Assembly: GCF_000239275.1 (NCBI RefSeq)
Contig: NZ_JH417570.1
Coordinates: forward strand, 1-61,250
Reading direction: 5' to 3'
Source of the DNA: Megasphaera geminata F0357
Lineage (GTDB): Bacteria > Bacillota > Negativicutes > Veillonellales > Megasphaeraceae
DNA: 61,250 nt
Every line of letters starts with the position of its first letter. Within the stretch, counting starts at the first letter, position 1. The position numbers were made by a program, and so were the translations under genes. Of this stretch, positions 1 through 9,563 are shown piece by piece. The notes beneath the pieces were generated by a model. The model saw only the letters and a program-made list of their open reading frames with translations. It was not told the origin of the DNA and did no database searches.

Positions 1-51
1 AGCAGATGGTTTTTCCGGGGTTATTCTGAAATAAATTTCCAGTGCGAATGA

Positions 52-92
52 AAGAGGACACATGCGGTTTCAGTACACACATGTGTCCTCTT
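52..92. terminator. Inverted repeat, possible terminator of the upstream gene
   Basis: Perfect 13-bp arms (AAGAGGACACATG at 52-64 and its complement at 80-92) enclose a 15-nt loop. The right arm is followed by an AT-rich stretch but no clean T-run, so termination is plausible rather than certain. No gene is visible in 1-182; the short minus-strand frames here are not convincing. Confidence 0.5.
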
Positions 93-182
93 CATATTTT
101 CACAATAAACCCATGCTTTACTGCGGCTTCTCATGAAGAATGGGCCCGGTTGTCGGATCATTGCTCTTTTTAGTAATCCGTA

Positions 183-212
183 CTGACAGAAAGTACCGTT
201 TTTTGGTATAAT
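183..212 (+). promoter_or_regulatory. Promoter of the LPS operon
   Basis: The -35 CTGACA (183-188) and a perfect -10 TATAAT (207-212) are separated by 18 bp. The predicted start near 219 leaves a ~30-nt leader with the SD AAGGAAGG just before lpxI. No other strong promoter is obvious before 13606, so this may drive the whole LPS gene run. Confidence 0.7.
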
Positions 213-249
213 AGGGCGTAATGTATCTGCTGACATAAGGAAGGTACTC

Positions 250-1065
250 ATGGGAAAAGTTGGTTTGTTGGCGGGTGTCGGGAATTTGCCCGTCGAGTTT
301 ATGCGCGCGGCCCGACAGACGGGACACGAAGTGATTGTCATTGCCGTCGTTCCGGATGTCGCGGCGGCTCTGAAAGAAGAAGCCGACGCGTATTACGAAA
401 TAAATGTGGCAAAATTGGATAAGGTCATTAAGACACTGCGGCATGAAGGCGTCAGGGAAGTGACCATGATCGGCAAGGTGACGAAGGAAATCCTTTTTAA
501 GGGCCTGCAGTTTCCCGATTTACGAACTATTAAGCTTCTTGCGGGACTGCACAATCGCAAAGACGATACGATTATGTTGGCCATTGTCGATGAACTGGCC
601 AAAGACGGCCTGGTTGTAGCCGATCAGACCGCTTATTTAAAACCGTTGATGCCGCCTGTCGGAATACTCTCGAAACGGCGGCCGACAGAAGCGGAAAGAG
701 AAGATATCCGTTTCGGTTTCGCAACGGCAAAAGCCATGGGCGGTATGGATATCGGACAAACAGTAGTCGTCAAGCAGAAGGCCGTTATGGCTGTTGAAGC
801 CATTGAAGGGACAGACGCCTGCATTCGTCGCGGCGGTGAACTGGGACAGGGTAACGCTGTCGTTGTCAAAGTTGCCAAACCGAAACAGGATCTTCGCTTT
901 GATGTGCCCGCCGTGGGCAGACAGACGCTGCAGGCCATGCTCGACAGCGGTTGTACCCTATTGGCCATGGAAGCGGAACGGACGCTTTTTGTCGAACGGG
1001 AAGAAGTGCTTGCGCTGGCGAATGAAAAAAATATTTGTATTTGTTCCGTCGACGAATCGTACTGA
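250..1065 (+). CDS. lpxI: LpxI, UDP-2,3-diacylglucosamine pyrophosphatase
   Basis: A 271-residue protein of the LpxI (DUF1009) family, which hydrolyses UDP-2,3-diacylglucosamine to lipid X and UMP in the cytoplasm, the step before disaccharide formation. It opens with the family's glycine-rich MGKVGLLAGVGNLPVEF and ends in the conserved block KQDLRFDVPAVGRQTL followed by an AMEAERTLF-type segment. Length is typical. The ATG lies 5 nt after the SD AAGGAAGG. It is the first gene of the LPS operon, 10 nt upstream of lpxB, its pathway successor. LpxI replaces the LpxH used by Gammaproteobacteria, as is usual in Negativicutes. Confidence 0.95.
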   Translation: MGKVGLLAGVGNLPVEFMRAARQTGHEVIVIAVVPDVAAALKEEADAYYEINVAKLDKVIKTLRHEGVREVTMIGKVTKEILFKGLQFPDLRTIKLLAGLHNRKDDTIMLAIVDELAKDGLVVADQTAYLKPLMPPVGILSKRRPTEAEREDIRFGFATAKAMGGMDIGQTVVVKQKAVMAVEAIEGTDACIRRGGELGQGNAVVVKVAKPKQDLRFDVPAVGRQTLQAMLDSGCTLLAMEAERTLFVEREEVLALANEKNICICSVDESY

Positions 1066-1075
1066 AGAGGTATTT

Positions 1076-2245
1076 ATGAAAATTATGTTTTCAGCCGGCG
1101 AAGCGTCAGGCGACCTGCACGGCGCCGGCCTGGCCGGGGCACTTCGCCGGCTTGACCCCGACATCGAGCTCCTCGGTATGGGAGGAGAGCTCATGCGTGA
1201 AGCGGGAGTACGCATTATATATGATATAAAGAATCTCGGCGTCATCGGTGTCGGTGAGATCATTAAAAAGATCCCCTTCTTTTTTAAGCTGCGCTCCTTC
1301 CTTGTCGACACGATGGCGGAAGAACGACCCGATGCCCTTGTTTGTATTGATTATCCGGGGTTTAACATGCGCTTGATCAAAAAGGCGAAAGCGGCGGGTA
1401 TCCCGGTTATTTACTATATTTTGCCGACTATCTGGGCCTGGCACAAAAGCCGCGGTGAAACCATTGCGCAATATACGGACTTGGCCGTTTCACTCTTTCC
1501 CTTTGAAGCGGCCATGTATCGTGAATTGGGAACAAATGTCGTTTACGGCGGGCATCCCCTTTTGGATACGGTCCATGCCGAGTGGACGAAGGACAAGGCT
1601 TACGAAGCGTTCGGCCTCGACGAGACAAAAAAAACGGTAGTCTTAATGCCCGGCAGCCGTATGCAGGAAGTGAAGGGTCTTTTTCCGCAGATGCTGGAAG
1701 CGGGCAGACTGATTGCTGAAAAAACGGGTAACGTACAGTTTATCGTGCCGAAAGCAACGACGATTGACCGCCGTGTTTTACAGAAACTGGCCGATACGGC
1801 GGCACTTCCGATTGTCATCGGTGAGGATCATGTATATGATATGATGAATATCGCCGACGCGGCCGTTTGCGCATCCGGTACGGCGACTCTGGAAACCGCT
1901 CTTATGGGGTTGCCGACTCTCCTGATTTATCGTGTCAATACATTGACGTATTTGTTGTCGAAAATACTCGTTCATATTGACAATATAGGGCTGCCGAATA
2001 TTATAGAAGGACGTCGTGTTATGCCGGAACTTTGGCAAAACGATGTAACGCCTGAAAAGATTGCGTCCGTTATCGTGCCTTTACTTACGGAGGAGGCGGC
2101 GCACGAAGAAGCGAGGCGGGCGATGCTTGCCGTTCGTGATAAGATGGGCGAGCCGGGCGCGGTCATGCGTACGGGTGAAATTATCTTAGAATTCATAAAG
2201 GAGATACGCCTCCATGAAGCAGTACAACAGTTGGGAGAGTTATAA
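1076..2245 (+). CDS. lpxB: LpxB, lipid-A-disaccharide synthase
   Basis: A GT19 glycosyltransferase that joins lipid X and UDP-2,3-diacylglucosamine into lipid A disaccharide at the inner face of the cytoplasmic membrane. The start ATG at 1076 gives MKIMFSAGEASGDLHGAGL, the family N-terminus; longer upstream frames would overlap lpxI. Visible family motifs include YYILPTIWAWHKSR, VYGGHPLLD and VLMPGSRMQEVK; the product is 389 residues, normal for LpxB. The SD GAAGAGG overlaps the lpxI stop. The 3' end overlaps msbA by 32 nt, suggesting translational coupling. Confidence 0.96.
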   Translation: MKIMFSAGEASGDLHGAGLAGALRRLDPDIELLGMGGELMREAGVRIIYDIKNLGVIGVGEIIKKIPFFFKLRSFLVDTMAEERPDALVCIDYPGFNMRLIKKAKAAGIPVIYYILPTIWAWHKSRGETIAQYTDLAVSLFPFEAAMYRELGTNVVYGGHPLLDTVHAEWTKDKAYEAFGLDETKKTVVLMPGSRMQEVKGLFPQMLEAGRLIAEKTGNVQFIVPKATTIDRRVLQKLADTAALPIVIGEDHVYDMMNIADAAVCASGTATLETALMGLPTLLIYRVNTLTYLLSKILVHIDNIGLPNIIEGRRVMPELWQNDVTPEKIASVIVPLLTEEAAHEEARRAMLAVRDKMGEPGAVMRTGEIILEFIKEIRLHEAVQQLGEL

Positions 2246-3971
2246 ACGCCTTTTGCGTTTTGTCGTCCCCTATAAGAAGAAACTGGGAGTCGCCGTTATC
2301 TGTATGTCTTTTTCCGGCCTCAGTAATGTCGTCGTACCGTGGGTCATTAAAGATGTTATCGATAAAGTATTGGCACAAAAGGATACACAGACGCTGAATC
2401 TTATTTGTATCGGCATTCTGGCGCTCTTTATCTTTCGCGGATTCTTCTATTTTTGGCAAAAATATTTGATGAGTTATATCGGCCAGCATATTGTCAACGA
2501 CATACGCGAAGCGCTTTATCGGCATATACAGAACATGTCCCTGTCCTATTTCGACAGACGAAAAACCGGTAATATTATGAGCAATCTGACCAATGATGTT
2601 ACGGCTTTACAGACTGCCATAGCGGATAATCTTATTTCTTTCGTTCAGGAAGCGGTCATTCTCATCGGCTCGCTCGTTTCCATGTTTTACCTTTATTGGA
2701 AACTTACTTTTCTGACGCTGGCTGTCGTGCCGCTCGTCGTCTTTACTATTAACTATTTCGGCAAAAGGCTGCGGCGGGCCGGTCACAAAGTGCAGGGGAA
2801 GCTGGCCGATATTACGGCTCTCATAGAAGAAGCGATATCCGGCATTCGCATTATCCGCTCTTTTAACAGGGAAGGCCATGAGATCGATCGCTTTGTTGAC
2901 CAAAATGATAAGAATTTTTGGGCTCTTATGGCGACGACACGTTTAACGGCTATGCTTACGCCGTTTATTCAGTTTTTTGCGGCTGTGGCCGTCGTCGGCA
3001 TTATCTGGTACGGCGGTATGAGTGTTATTAACGGGGCCATGACGGCAGGAGCGCTCATAGCTTTCCTCATTTACGCCATTAATTTGTCCAACCCCGTTCG
3101 CCGTATCAGTGAAATTTACGGTGACATCCAACGTTCTCTTGCCGCAGCCGATCGCGTGTTTGAGACGCTCGACACGGAATCGGACGTAAAAGAAAAAACG
3201 AACGCCGTACGTTTAGACATCGTTAAAGGGAAAGTCCAATTCGAACACGTTTACTTTTCTTATGATGAGGAGCACGAGGCGTTGACCGACTTCAATCTGA
3301 CCGTAGAGCCGGGACAGATCGTTGCTCTTGTCGGGCCCAGCGGTGCGGGAAAATCGACTATTGCCAACTTGGTTCCCCGTTTTTACGATGTTACGTCGGG
3401 CTCCTTGAAAATTGACGGTATCGATGTGCGCGATGTGACCTTTTCCTCCCTGCGCAGCCAAATCGGGCTGGTACCGCAGGAAACGATGCTTTTTAACACG
3501 ACCATTTTGGAAAATATACGCTACGGACGCCTCAATGCGACTGAAGAAGAAGTTGTAGCGGCCGCTAAAGCGGCTAATGCTCATAATTTTATCTTTGTAT
3601 TGCCCGACGGATATGCGACCGTCGTCGGCGACAGGGGCAATGCCCTTTCCGGCGGACAGCGCCAACGTATCGCTATTGCGCGCGCCATCTTAAAAGATCC
3701 GCGTATTCTTATTCTTGACGAGGCTACGTCCGCTCTTGATACGGAAAGTGAGAAAATCGTACAGGCCGCATTGGAAACGCTTATGCAGGGGCGTACGGCT
3801 TTAGTCATTGCACACCGTTTGAGCACGGTCCGCGATGCCGATAAAATCGTTGTCATCAATCACGGCTCCATTGTGGAAGCCGGCACGCACGAAGAACTGC
3901 TGGCACGGGAAGGCTTATATGCAAGTCTCTATGCCGTTCAATTTAATCCCGTATCCGTAACGGAAGGATAG
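2214..3971 (+). CDS. msbA: MsbA-type lipid A flippase, ABC transporter
   Basis: A 585-residue half-transporter with an N-terminal six-helix ABC transmembrane domain (about residues 20-310) and a C-terminal ATPase. The ATPase shows Walker A GPSGAGKST, signature LSGGQRQR, Walker B ILILDEATSALD and a switch His in AHRLST. As a homodimer it flips lipid A-core across the inner membrane. The start overlaps the end of lpxB and has its own SD AAGGAGA 9 nt upstream. Other lipid or drug exporters share this fold, so the MsbA call rests on sequence plus its place between lpxB and waaA. Confidence 0.93.
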   Translation: MKQYNSWESYKRLLRFVVPYKKKLGVAVICMSFSGLSNVVVPWVIKDVIDKVLAQKDTQTLNLICIGILALFIFRGFFYFWQKYLMSYIGQHIVNDIREALYRHIQNMSLSYFDRRKTGNIMSNLTNDVTALQTAIADNLISFVQEAVILIGSLVSMFYLYWKLTFLTLAVVPLVVFTINYFGKRLRRAGHKVQGKLADITALIEEAISGIRIIRSFNREGHEIDRFVDQNDKNFWALMATTRLTAMLTPFIQFFAAVAVVGIIWYGGMSVINGAMTAGALIAFLIYAINLSNPVRRISEIYGDIQRSLAAADRVFETLDTESDVKEKTNAVRLDIVKGKVQFEHVYFSYDEEHEALTDFNLTVEPGQIVALVGPSGAGKSTIANLVPRFYDVTSGSLKIDGIDVRDVTFSSLRSQIGLVPQETMLFNTTILENIRYGRLNATEEEVVAAAKAANAHNFIFVLPDGYATVVGDRGNALSGGQRQRIAIARAILKDPRILILDEATSALDTESEKIVQAALETLMQGRTALVIAHRLSTVRDADKIVVINHGSIVEAGTHEELLAREGLYASLYAVQFNPVSVTEG

Positions 3972-3978
3972 AATCCAT

Positions 3979-5319
3979 TTGAAACTGAATGCGAGATCCA
4001 CCTTTCTCTACTGGGTGTATAACATCCTTTTGCTCCTTTATTGGGCAACGTTGATACCCGTCCTGATTTATCGCCTCATCCGCGAAGAAGGATTCTTTCA
4101 GCGTATTAAACAGAGTATAGGCTGGTTACCGGAAGAGTTAAAACAAAAAATATCGAACAGGCATGCTATCTGGATTCATGCCGCCTCGGTCGGTGAGATC
4201 GTGGCGGCCAGTCCGATTGTCAGAGAAATGCGTAAAGAACATCCGGAAGAAATCATCATCGTTTCCGTAGTTACGGCTACCGGCTTCCGCATGGCTCATC
4301 AGATCATTGACGGTGCCGACGGGATTCTGTTTTTTCCTTTGGATCTGCCGTATTTTACTAACCGGATCTTAAATATCATCAATCCGAAGGTCATCGTTCT
4401 TGTCGAAACGGAAATCTGGCCGAACTTTCTGCGCGTCGCGGCCGGCAAGAGCATTCCCGTCATGATGATGAACGGGCGCATCAGCAATCGCAGCGCGTCA
4501 CGCTATCGGCTGATCACTTTTTTTACAAAGATGGTCCTTTCCTCCATACGTGTCTTCTGTATGCAGAGCCGCATTGACGCGCAGTATATCATCAGCATCG
4601 GCGCCGATCCGAATCGGGTTATCGTTACGGGCAATACAAAATACGATCAGACCTACGGGATCGTAACGGAAGAAGAGCAACAGCGCCTGCGCACCGCTAT
4701 GGGGTTTGCCGACGGCGCCTATCCGATCATGATCGCCGGCAGTACGCATAAGGGAGAAAATATTCCCGTTTATAGAGCATTCTGTAAAATAAAAGAACGT
4801 TTTCCCGCGGCTAAGCTGATCATTGCCCCGCGTTATATTTACCAGGCGGACCTTATCATTAACGCAGGGGTGAGTTTCGGCGTAACGATGGTTAAGCGCA
4901 GCGATATGCCGGACGGCGGGGAAGCGGTACGGCCGCGTGACGGCGTGATCCTTGATACGATCGGTGAACTGGGCCGGGTCTACAGCATCGGAGATCTGAT
5001 CTTCGTCGGCGGCAGCTTAGTTCGCGTCGGCGGCCATAATATTCTTGAGCCGGCAGCGCACGGCAAGCCTATTGTTGTCGGGCCGAACATGTTCAACTTC
5101 GTAGAGATATTCGAACTCCTCAGCAGCCGCGGCGCTTGTGTCATGGTCCGCAACGAAGACGAGTTCGTTCAGACATGTCTTGATATTTTGACGGATCCGG
5201 CACGGGCGGAACATATGCATGAAAATTGTCTGGCTGTCGTTGCTGAAAACCAGGGTGCGACGAAACGCAATTTGGATGAGTTGAAAAAACTGTTAGACAG
5301 GCTGCATTTATGGGGATGA
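3979..5319 (+). CDS. waaA: WaaA (KdtA), 3-deoxy-D-manno-octulosonic acid transferase
   Basis: A 446-residue GT30 enzyme that transfers KDO from CMP-KDO to lipid IVA. A membrane anchor (about residues 9-30) precedes the N-terminal GT-B domain with WIHAASVGEIVAASPIV, which holds the conserved catalytic Glu. The C-terminal domain carries VGGSLVRVGGHNILEPAAHG, typical of the donor site. The start codon is TTG, chosen because GGAAGGA stands 10 nt upstream and no in-frame ATG fits. It lies 7 nt after msbA and overlaps lpxK. How many KDO units it adds cannot be told from sequence. Confidence 0.94.
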   Translation: MKLNARSTFLYWVYNILLLLYWATLIPVLIYRLIREEGFFQRIKQSIGWLPEELKQKISNRHAIWIHAASVGEIVAASPIVREMRKEHPEEIIIVSVVTATGFRMAHQIIDGADGILFFPLDLPYFTNRILNIINPKVIVLVETEIWPNFLRVAAGKSIPVMMMNGRISNRSASRYRLITFFTKMVLSSIRVFCMQSRIDAQYIISIGADPNRVIVTGNTKYDQTYGIVTEEEQQRLRTAMGFADGAYPIMIAGSTHKGENIPVYRAFCKIKERFPAAKLIIAPRYIYQADLIINAGVSFGVTMVKRSDMPDGGEAVRPRDGVILDTIGELGRVYSIGDLIFVGGSLVRVGGHNILEPAAHGKPIVVGPNMFNFVEIFELLSSRGACVMVRNEDEFVQTCLDILTDPARAEHMHENCLAVVAENQGATKRNLDELKKLLDRLHLWG

Positions 5320-6455
5320 GGTATATGTCTTTTCGAGAGAATATAACAAGGCGGTTCCTTAAATTAACGAAAGAGGGCCCTCAAAACAAACTGGATGAAA
5401 TAGTTTTACGTGTCCTGGAAGGACTTGAGGCGGTGTATGAAAAAGGAGTAACCCGCCGGTACAATGCCTATGCAAGCGGGGCCAAAAAGCGGACGGAATT
5501 CGAGGCCGTCGTTATCAGTCTCGGCAATATCACTGTCGGCGGCACCGGTAAGACGCCTATGGCGGTATACTTGGCCAAAGAAATCAGACAAATGGGGTAT
5601 ACGGTGGCAGCACTAAGCCGCGGCTACCGTTCGGAAAGTGAACATGGCTGCGCCGTTGTTTCGGACGGGCATGCCGTGCTTTTATCGCCTGCACAGGCTG
5701 GCGATGAAGCCGTTCTCCTGGCCCGCTCTTTGCCGGGTATTCCCGTTATTGCCGGTAAAAAGCGTTCCGTAACGGGACAAAGGGCGATGGATGAGTTCCG
5801 GCCGGATGTCCTTCTTCTTGACGACGCGTTTCAGCATTGGCAGATTAAACGCGATTTGGATATAGTTCTTATCAATGCGTGCGATCCTGTCGGCAACGGC
5901 CATCTTTTGCCGCGCGGCACGCTGCGTGAACCTTTGGACGGGCTCGAAAGGGCCGATCTCTTTGTGGTGACGAAGGCTGACCGGGCCGATCGGGACGAGG
6001 TCGAAAAAATTTATTCTCTCTTACGCTATTACAATGAAAGCGCGCCTATTGCCGAAGCCAATCATCAGGCTAAGTGGTGTGTGCCTTTTGTAGACTGGCA
6101 GGCAGGCCATACGGACGGTGCGGCAAGCCTTGACGAGGATACGGCGGTCGTCGCCCTGTCGGCGCTCGGCAATCCGGAGTCTTTTGAAGAAACGTTAAGG
6201 GATCTGGGTTTTGATATAGTTCACGCCGTTCGTTTCGACGACCACCATTCTTATACAGAAGAGGACTTGCGTGAGGCGGCCGCCTTTGCGGCGGCAAAGC
6301 ATGCCGTTATCGTGACGACTGAAAAGGATGCCGTCAAGTTCCCGGCAGATACTATTAAAAACGAAGACCCCGTCTTTGTCATGGGGATAGAAATAGAAAT
6401 GACGGCCGGTGAGGAAGAAGTGAAACGCGTCCTTAAACGTGTGTTGGGAGGTTAG
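5310..6455 (+). CDS. lpxK: LpxK, tetraacyldisaccharide 4'-kinase
   Basis: Phosphorylates the 4' position of lipid A disaccharide to form lipid IVA at the membrane. The 381-residue frame holds a P-loop in VISLGNITVGGTGKTPMAVY and the family motif LLLDDAFQHWQIKRDLDIVL, with the catalytic Asp region. Three in-frame ATGs (5310, 5316, 5325) are possible; 5310 is given, but 5325 follows GATGAGG more closely and may be the real start. It overlaps waaA by about 10 nt and ends 3 nt before kdsB. Enzymatically the step precedes WaaA although the gene order is reversed. Confidence 0.93.
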   Translation: MGMRYMSFRENITRRFLKLTKEGPQNKLDEIVLRVLEGLEAVYEKGVTRRYNAYASGAKKRTEFEAVVISLGNITVGGTGKTPMAVYLAKEIRQMGYTVAALSRGYRSESEHGCAVVSDGHAVLLSPAQAGDEAVLLARSLPGIPVIAGKKRSVTGQRAMDEFRPDVLLLDDAFQHWQIKRDLDIVLINACDPVGNGHLLPRGTLREPLDGLERADLFVVTKADRADRDEVEKIYSLLRYYNESAPIAEANHQAKWCVPFVDWQAGHTDGAASLDEDTAVVALSALGNPESFEETLRDLGFDIVHAVRFDDHHSYTEEDLREAAAFAAAKHAVIVTTEKDAVKFPADTIKNEDPVFVMGIEIEMTAGEEEVKRVLKRVLGG

Positions 6456-6458
6456 GTT

Positions 6459-7196
6459 ATGAAATTTGTATGCATTATACCGTCCCGTTATGCGTCGACC
6501 CGCTTGCCCGGCAAGCCGCTCGTCGATATTGCCGGCAAACCGATGATACAGCGCGTATATGAACAGGCGAACAAGGCGGAAAAACCGGAGGTCACTGTCG
6601 TAGCTACGGATAACCCACGCATTTATGATGTTGTTACAGCCTTTGGCGGCCGTGCCGTTATGACACGGGAAGACCACAAAAACGGCACGGACCGCCTTGC
6701 CGAGGCAGTCGGATATTATGCCGATGCGGATGTGGTTGTCAATGTTCAGGGGGATGAGCCGCTTATTTCTCCTGACGTAATCGATGCTCTTTGCGAGGCG
6801 TTTGAAGCGGATTCGGCACTTGAAATGGCAACGGTAGCCGTTCCTCTGGCGCCGGAAGAATATGAAGATAAAAGCGCCGTCAAGGTCGTCATGAATTGCC
6901 GCGGCGAAGCATTGTATTTTTCCCGGTCGCTTATCCCTTATCCCCGTCACGATTTTACGAAAAAAAATCGTCCTTACAAGCATATAGGCTTTTATGCATA
7001 TAAACGCGATTTTCTCCTGCAATACGCGGCTATGGCGCCGTCACCGCTGGAAGAGGCCGAATCGTTGGAGCAGTTGCGTGTACTTGAAAATGGATATAAG
7101 ATTAAGGTTATCAAAACGGGCCATTCCTTTATAGGTGTCGATACACCGGAAGATGTTGTCCGCATCAGAGAATATTTTGCTAAGGAGAACGCTTAA
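6459..7196 (+). CDS. kdsB: KdsB, CMP-KDO synthetase
   Basis: A 245-residue cytidylyltransferase that activates KDO with CTP to CMP-KDO, the donor for WaaA. The N-terminal nucleotide-binding loop [15 protein letters not shown] is conserved, as is [11 protein letters not shown], whose Asp binds the metal, and a [14 protein letters not shown] block. The SD GGGAGG precedes the ATG. The stop overlaps the kdsA start by one base (TAATG), the closest form of coupling in this operon. A long open frame on the opposite strand (6195-7022) is a codon-bias shadow. Confidence 0.96.
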   Translation: MKFVCIIPSRYASTRLPGKPLVDIAGKPMIQRVYEQANKAEKPEVTVVATDNPRIYDVVTAFGGRAVMTREDHKNGTDRLAEAVGYYADADVVVNVQGDEPLISPDVIDALCEAFEADSALEMATVAVPLAPEEYEDKSAVKVVMNCRGEALYFSRSLIPYPRHDFTKKNRPYKHIGFYAYKRDFLLQYAAMAPSPLEEAESLEQLRVLENGYKIKVIKTGHSFIGVDTPEDVVRIREYFAKENA

Positions 7197-8032
7197 TGAA
7201 ATCTATCCACGTGGGGAATCAGGTTTTAGACGGTTCCCACCTGTTTGTCATGGCCGGTCCCTGTGTCATTGAAGACCCTGGACGCACTCTGTATATCGGC
7301 CGGGAAATGAAGCGTATTTGTGCGTCTCTCGGTTTGCCGTACGTTTTCAAGGCTTCTTTTGATAAAGCCAACCGTTCGTCGTATTCATCCTATCGCGGTC
7401 CGGGCCTCGAAGAAGGACTGAAAATTCTGGCTCATATAAAGGCTGAATTGCAGGTCCCTGTCGTCAGCGATATCCATACAGCGGATCAGGCGGAAAAAGC
7501 CGCGGAAGTTCTCGATATTTTACAGATCCCAGCTTTTCTTTGCAGACAGACGGACTTGCTTGAGGCGGCGGCTGAAACGGGAAAGTGCGTCAATGTTAAG
7601 AAGGGGCAGTTTTTGGCGCCGGAAGATATGAAAAACGTAGTAGATAAGATTACGCACTGCGGCAATGAAAATCTTATGCTTACGGAACGCGGCGTCACGC
7701 TGGGCTATCACAACCTCGTCGTCGATATGCGCAGTTTCCCCATTATGCGGTCATTCGGGTATCCCGTCGTCTTTGATGCCACACACAGCGTGCAGCTTCC
7801 CGGCGGCAGCGGCACGAAATCGTCAGGGCAGCGCCAGTTTATAGGCAATCTTGCGCGCGCGGCGGCCGGTTCCGGTATCGACGGGGTTTTTATGGAAGTC
7901 CATGACAATCCTGCGGAGGCGTTGAGCGACGGCCCGAACATGCTGTATCTTACACAGGTAGAAGGCGTTCTGCGCGATATGGCGGCGATCCGCGCTATTC
8001 AGTTAAAGAGTACGGAGACGGTAACGAGTTAA
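7196..8032 (+). CDS. kdsA: KdsA, KDO-8-phosphate synthase
   Basis: Condenses phosphoenolpyruvate with arabinose-5-phosphate to KDO-8-phosphate. The 278-residue TIM-barrel protein carries [24 protein letters not shown] and [11 protein letters not shown]. Cys23 in AGPC corresponds to the metal-ligand Cys of metal-dependent KDO8P synthases such as that of Aquifex, whereas the metal-independent Escherichia coli enzyme has Asn; a metal-dependent enzyme is therefore inferred. Its substrate is supplied by KdsD and its product goes to KdsC, both encoded directly downstream. Confidence 0.96.
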   Translation: MKSIHVGNQVLDGSHLFVMAGPCVIEDPGRTLYIGREMKRICASLGLPYVFKASFDKANRSSYSSYRGPGLEEGLKILAHIKAELQVPVVSDIHTADQAEKAAEVLDILQIPAFLCRQTDLLEAAAETGKCVNVKKGQFLAPEDMKNVVDKITHCGNENLMLTERGVTLGYHNLVVDMRSFPIMRSFGYPVVFDATHSVQLPGGSGTKSSGQRQFIGNLARAAAGSGIDGVFMEVHDNPAEALSDGPNMLYLTQVEGVLRDMAAIRAIQLKSTETVTS

Positions 8033-8053
8033 CCATACATTGAGGTGCATATA

Positions 8054-9025
8054 ATGAATATACTGGAAGAAGCAAAAGAAGTGCTGCAGCTGGAAGCGGC
8101 GGGCATAGAAAAACTCATTCCCGCATTGGATCAGCGGTTTGTCAATGCCGTAACCATGATTCTTGAGTCCCCGGGACGCGTCGTCGTCACGGGAATGGGA
8201 AAATCCGGCCATATTGCCCGCAAAGTATCGGCCACCATGGCCAGTACGGGGACGCCGGCGCTGTTCCTCCATCCGGCGGAAGCTATTCACGGTGATCTCG
8301 GTATGGTCACGGGACAGGATATTATCCTTGCGTTTTCCAACAGCGGGGAAACAACGGAAATCCTCAATATCTTGCCGTCGTTAAAACGTATCGGCGCGAA
8401 GCTCATTGCCGTTGTCGGCAATATGAATTCAACTCTTGCCAAGACCGCCGATATCGTTCTTGACGCGACTGTTGAAAAAGAAGCATGCCCGTTGGGACTT
8501 GCTCCGACGACGAGCACGACAGTGGCGCTCGCCTTGGGAGACGCCCTGGCGGTGGTTCTTTTATCGGAGCATCATTTTACGAAGGATCAATTTGCCGTCT
8601 TCCACCCCGGCGGGGCATTGGGGCGCAAGCTCCTGCTCACGGTTAAAGATGTTATGCATAAAGGCATCGATAATCCCGTTATCGGTGAAGACAGCACCGT
8701 TCAGGATGCCCTTTTCATGATGACGGAAAAAGGCCTCGGCGCCGCAGCCGTTGTCGGTGAAGACGGCACTCTCGCCGGTCTTGTCACGGACGGCGATGTG
8801 CGGCGCGGGTTGGAAACCGGTTCCAATTTCCTACAATGGCCCGTCGATGCCATGATGACCAAGAATCCGCGGCGTATTTCTCAGGATAAGTTGGCGGCGG
8901 AAGCGCTGCACATTATGGAAAAAAATCAACCGCGGCCCATTACGGTATTGCCTGTCATCGATGAAAATGATAAAGTTGTCGGCATGGTTCACTTGACCGA
9001 TCTGCTGAGACAGGGAGTTGTCTGA
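8054..9025 (+). CDS. kdsD: KdsD, arabinose-5-phosphate isomerase
   Basis: Converts ribulose-5-phosphate to arabinose-5-phosphate, the first committed KDO precursor. A SIS domain fills residues 1-180 (GMGKSGHIARKVSATMASTG, HPAEAIHGDLGMV) and two CBS repeats follow (VKDVMHKGIDNP... and VDAMMTKNPRRIS...). A GTG at 8045 could extend the frame, but GAGGTG sits 7 nt before the ATG at 8054, so that start is preferred (323 residues). The stop overlaps the kdsC start (TGATG). KpsF and GutQ paralogues share this architecture; the location favours KdsD. Confidence 0.94.
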   Translation: MNILEEAKEVLQLEAAGIEKLIPALDQRFVNAVTMILESPGRVVVTGMGKSGHIARKVSATMASTGTPALFLHPAEAIHGDLGMVTGQDIILAFSNSGETTEILNILPSLKRIGAKLIAVVGNMNSTLAKTADIVLDATVEKEACPLGLAPTTSTTVALALGDALAVVLLSEHHFTKDQFAVFHPGGALGRKLLLTVKDVMHKGIDNPVIGEDSTVQDALFMMTEKGLGAAAVVGEDGTLAGLVTDGDVRRGLETGSNFLQWPVDAMMTKNPRRISQDKLAAEALHIMEKNQPRPITVLPVIDENDKVVGMVHLTDLLRQGVV

Positions 9026-9543
9026 TGGGAACGTTGCATACATTGAAAGTCGTTGCCTTTGATGTGGATGGCGTCCTGACGGACGGAACTATTTATTACG
9101 GTCCTGACGGAGATTGTCTGAAGGGATTTTCCGCCAGAGACGGAATGGGAATCTCCTGCCTCCATGCGGCCGGCATTAAAACGGCGATTATTACGGGACG
9201 CAGATCGTCTATGGTGGAAAGGCGCGCCGCAGATTTACATATAGGGTATGTTTTTCAAGGCGTCGGTCGTAAGGTTGAAGGGGTAAGAAGGCTTTGTGAA
9301 GTCGCGGCTGTAAATACCGATGAAATCGCTTATATGGGCGACGATATTAACGATTTGCCGGTTATCGGGCAGGTGGCCTTTACGGGAGCCCCGGCTGATG
9401 CCTGTGCGGAAGTGAAAGACAAAGCGGATCTCGTCGTCTCGGCAAGAGGCGGGCACGGCGCGGTACGGGAGTTTTGCGAATACATATTAAAGGCTCGTGA
9501 TCAATGGGATACGGTACTGCAGATGTATGAGCTTAATCAATAA
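9025..9543 (+). CDS. kdsC: KdsC, KDO-8-phosphate phosphatase
   Basis: A 172-residue cap-less HAD phosphatase that removes phosphate from KDO-8-phosphate, giving free KDO for KdsB. The catalytic loop reads AFDVDGVLTDGTIYYG, with the nucleophile and acid/base Asp pair; motif IV is YMGDDINDLPV. A Lys and a Thr/Ser in the expected motif II/III places are visible (TAIITGRRS). It overlaps kdsD by one base and completes the KDO module kdsB-A-D-C. Confidence 0.94.
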   Translation: MGTLHTLKVVAFDVDGVLTDGTIYYGPDGDCLKGFSARDGMGISCLHAAGIKTAIITGRRSSMVERRAADLHIGYVFQGVGRKVEGVRRLCEVAAVNTDEIAYMGDDINDLPVIGQVAFTGAPADACAEVKDKADLVVSARGGHGAVREFCEYILKARDQWDTVLQMYELNQ

Positions 9544-9563
9544 AGAAGGGAGCGGCCGGGAGA

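Noticed and set aside
6195-7022. 275-codon frame opposite lpxK/kdsB
   Set aside because: Composition is that of a shadow frame (Arg/His/Phe-rich); the + strand genes are certain.
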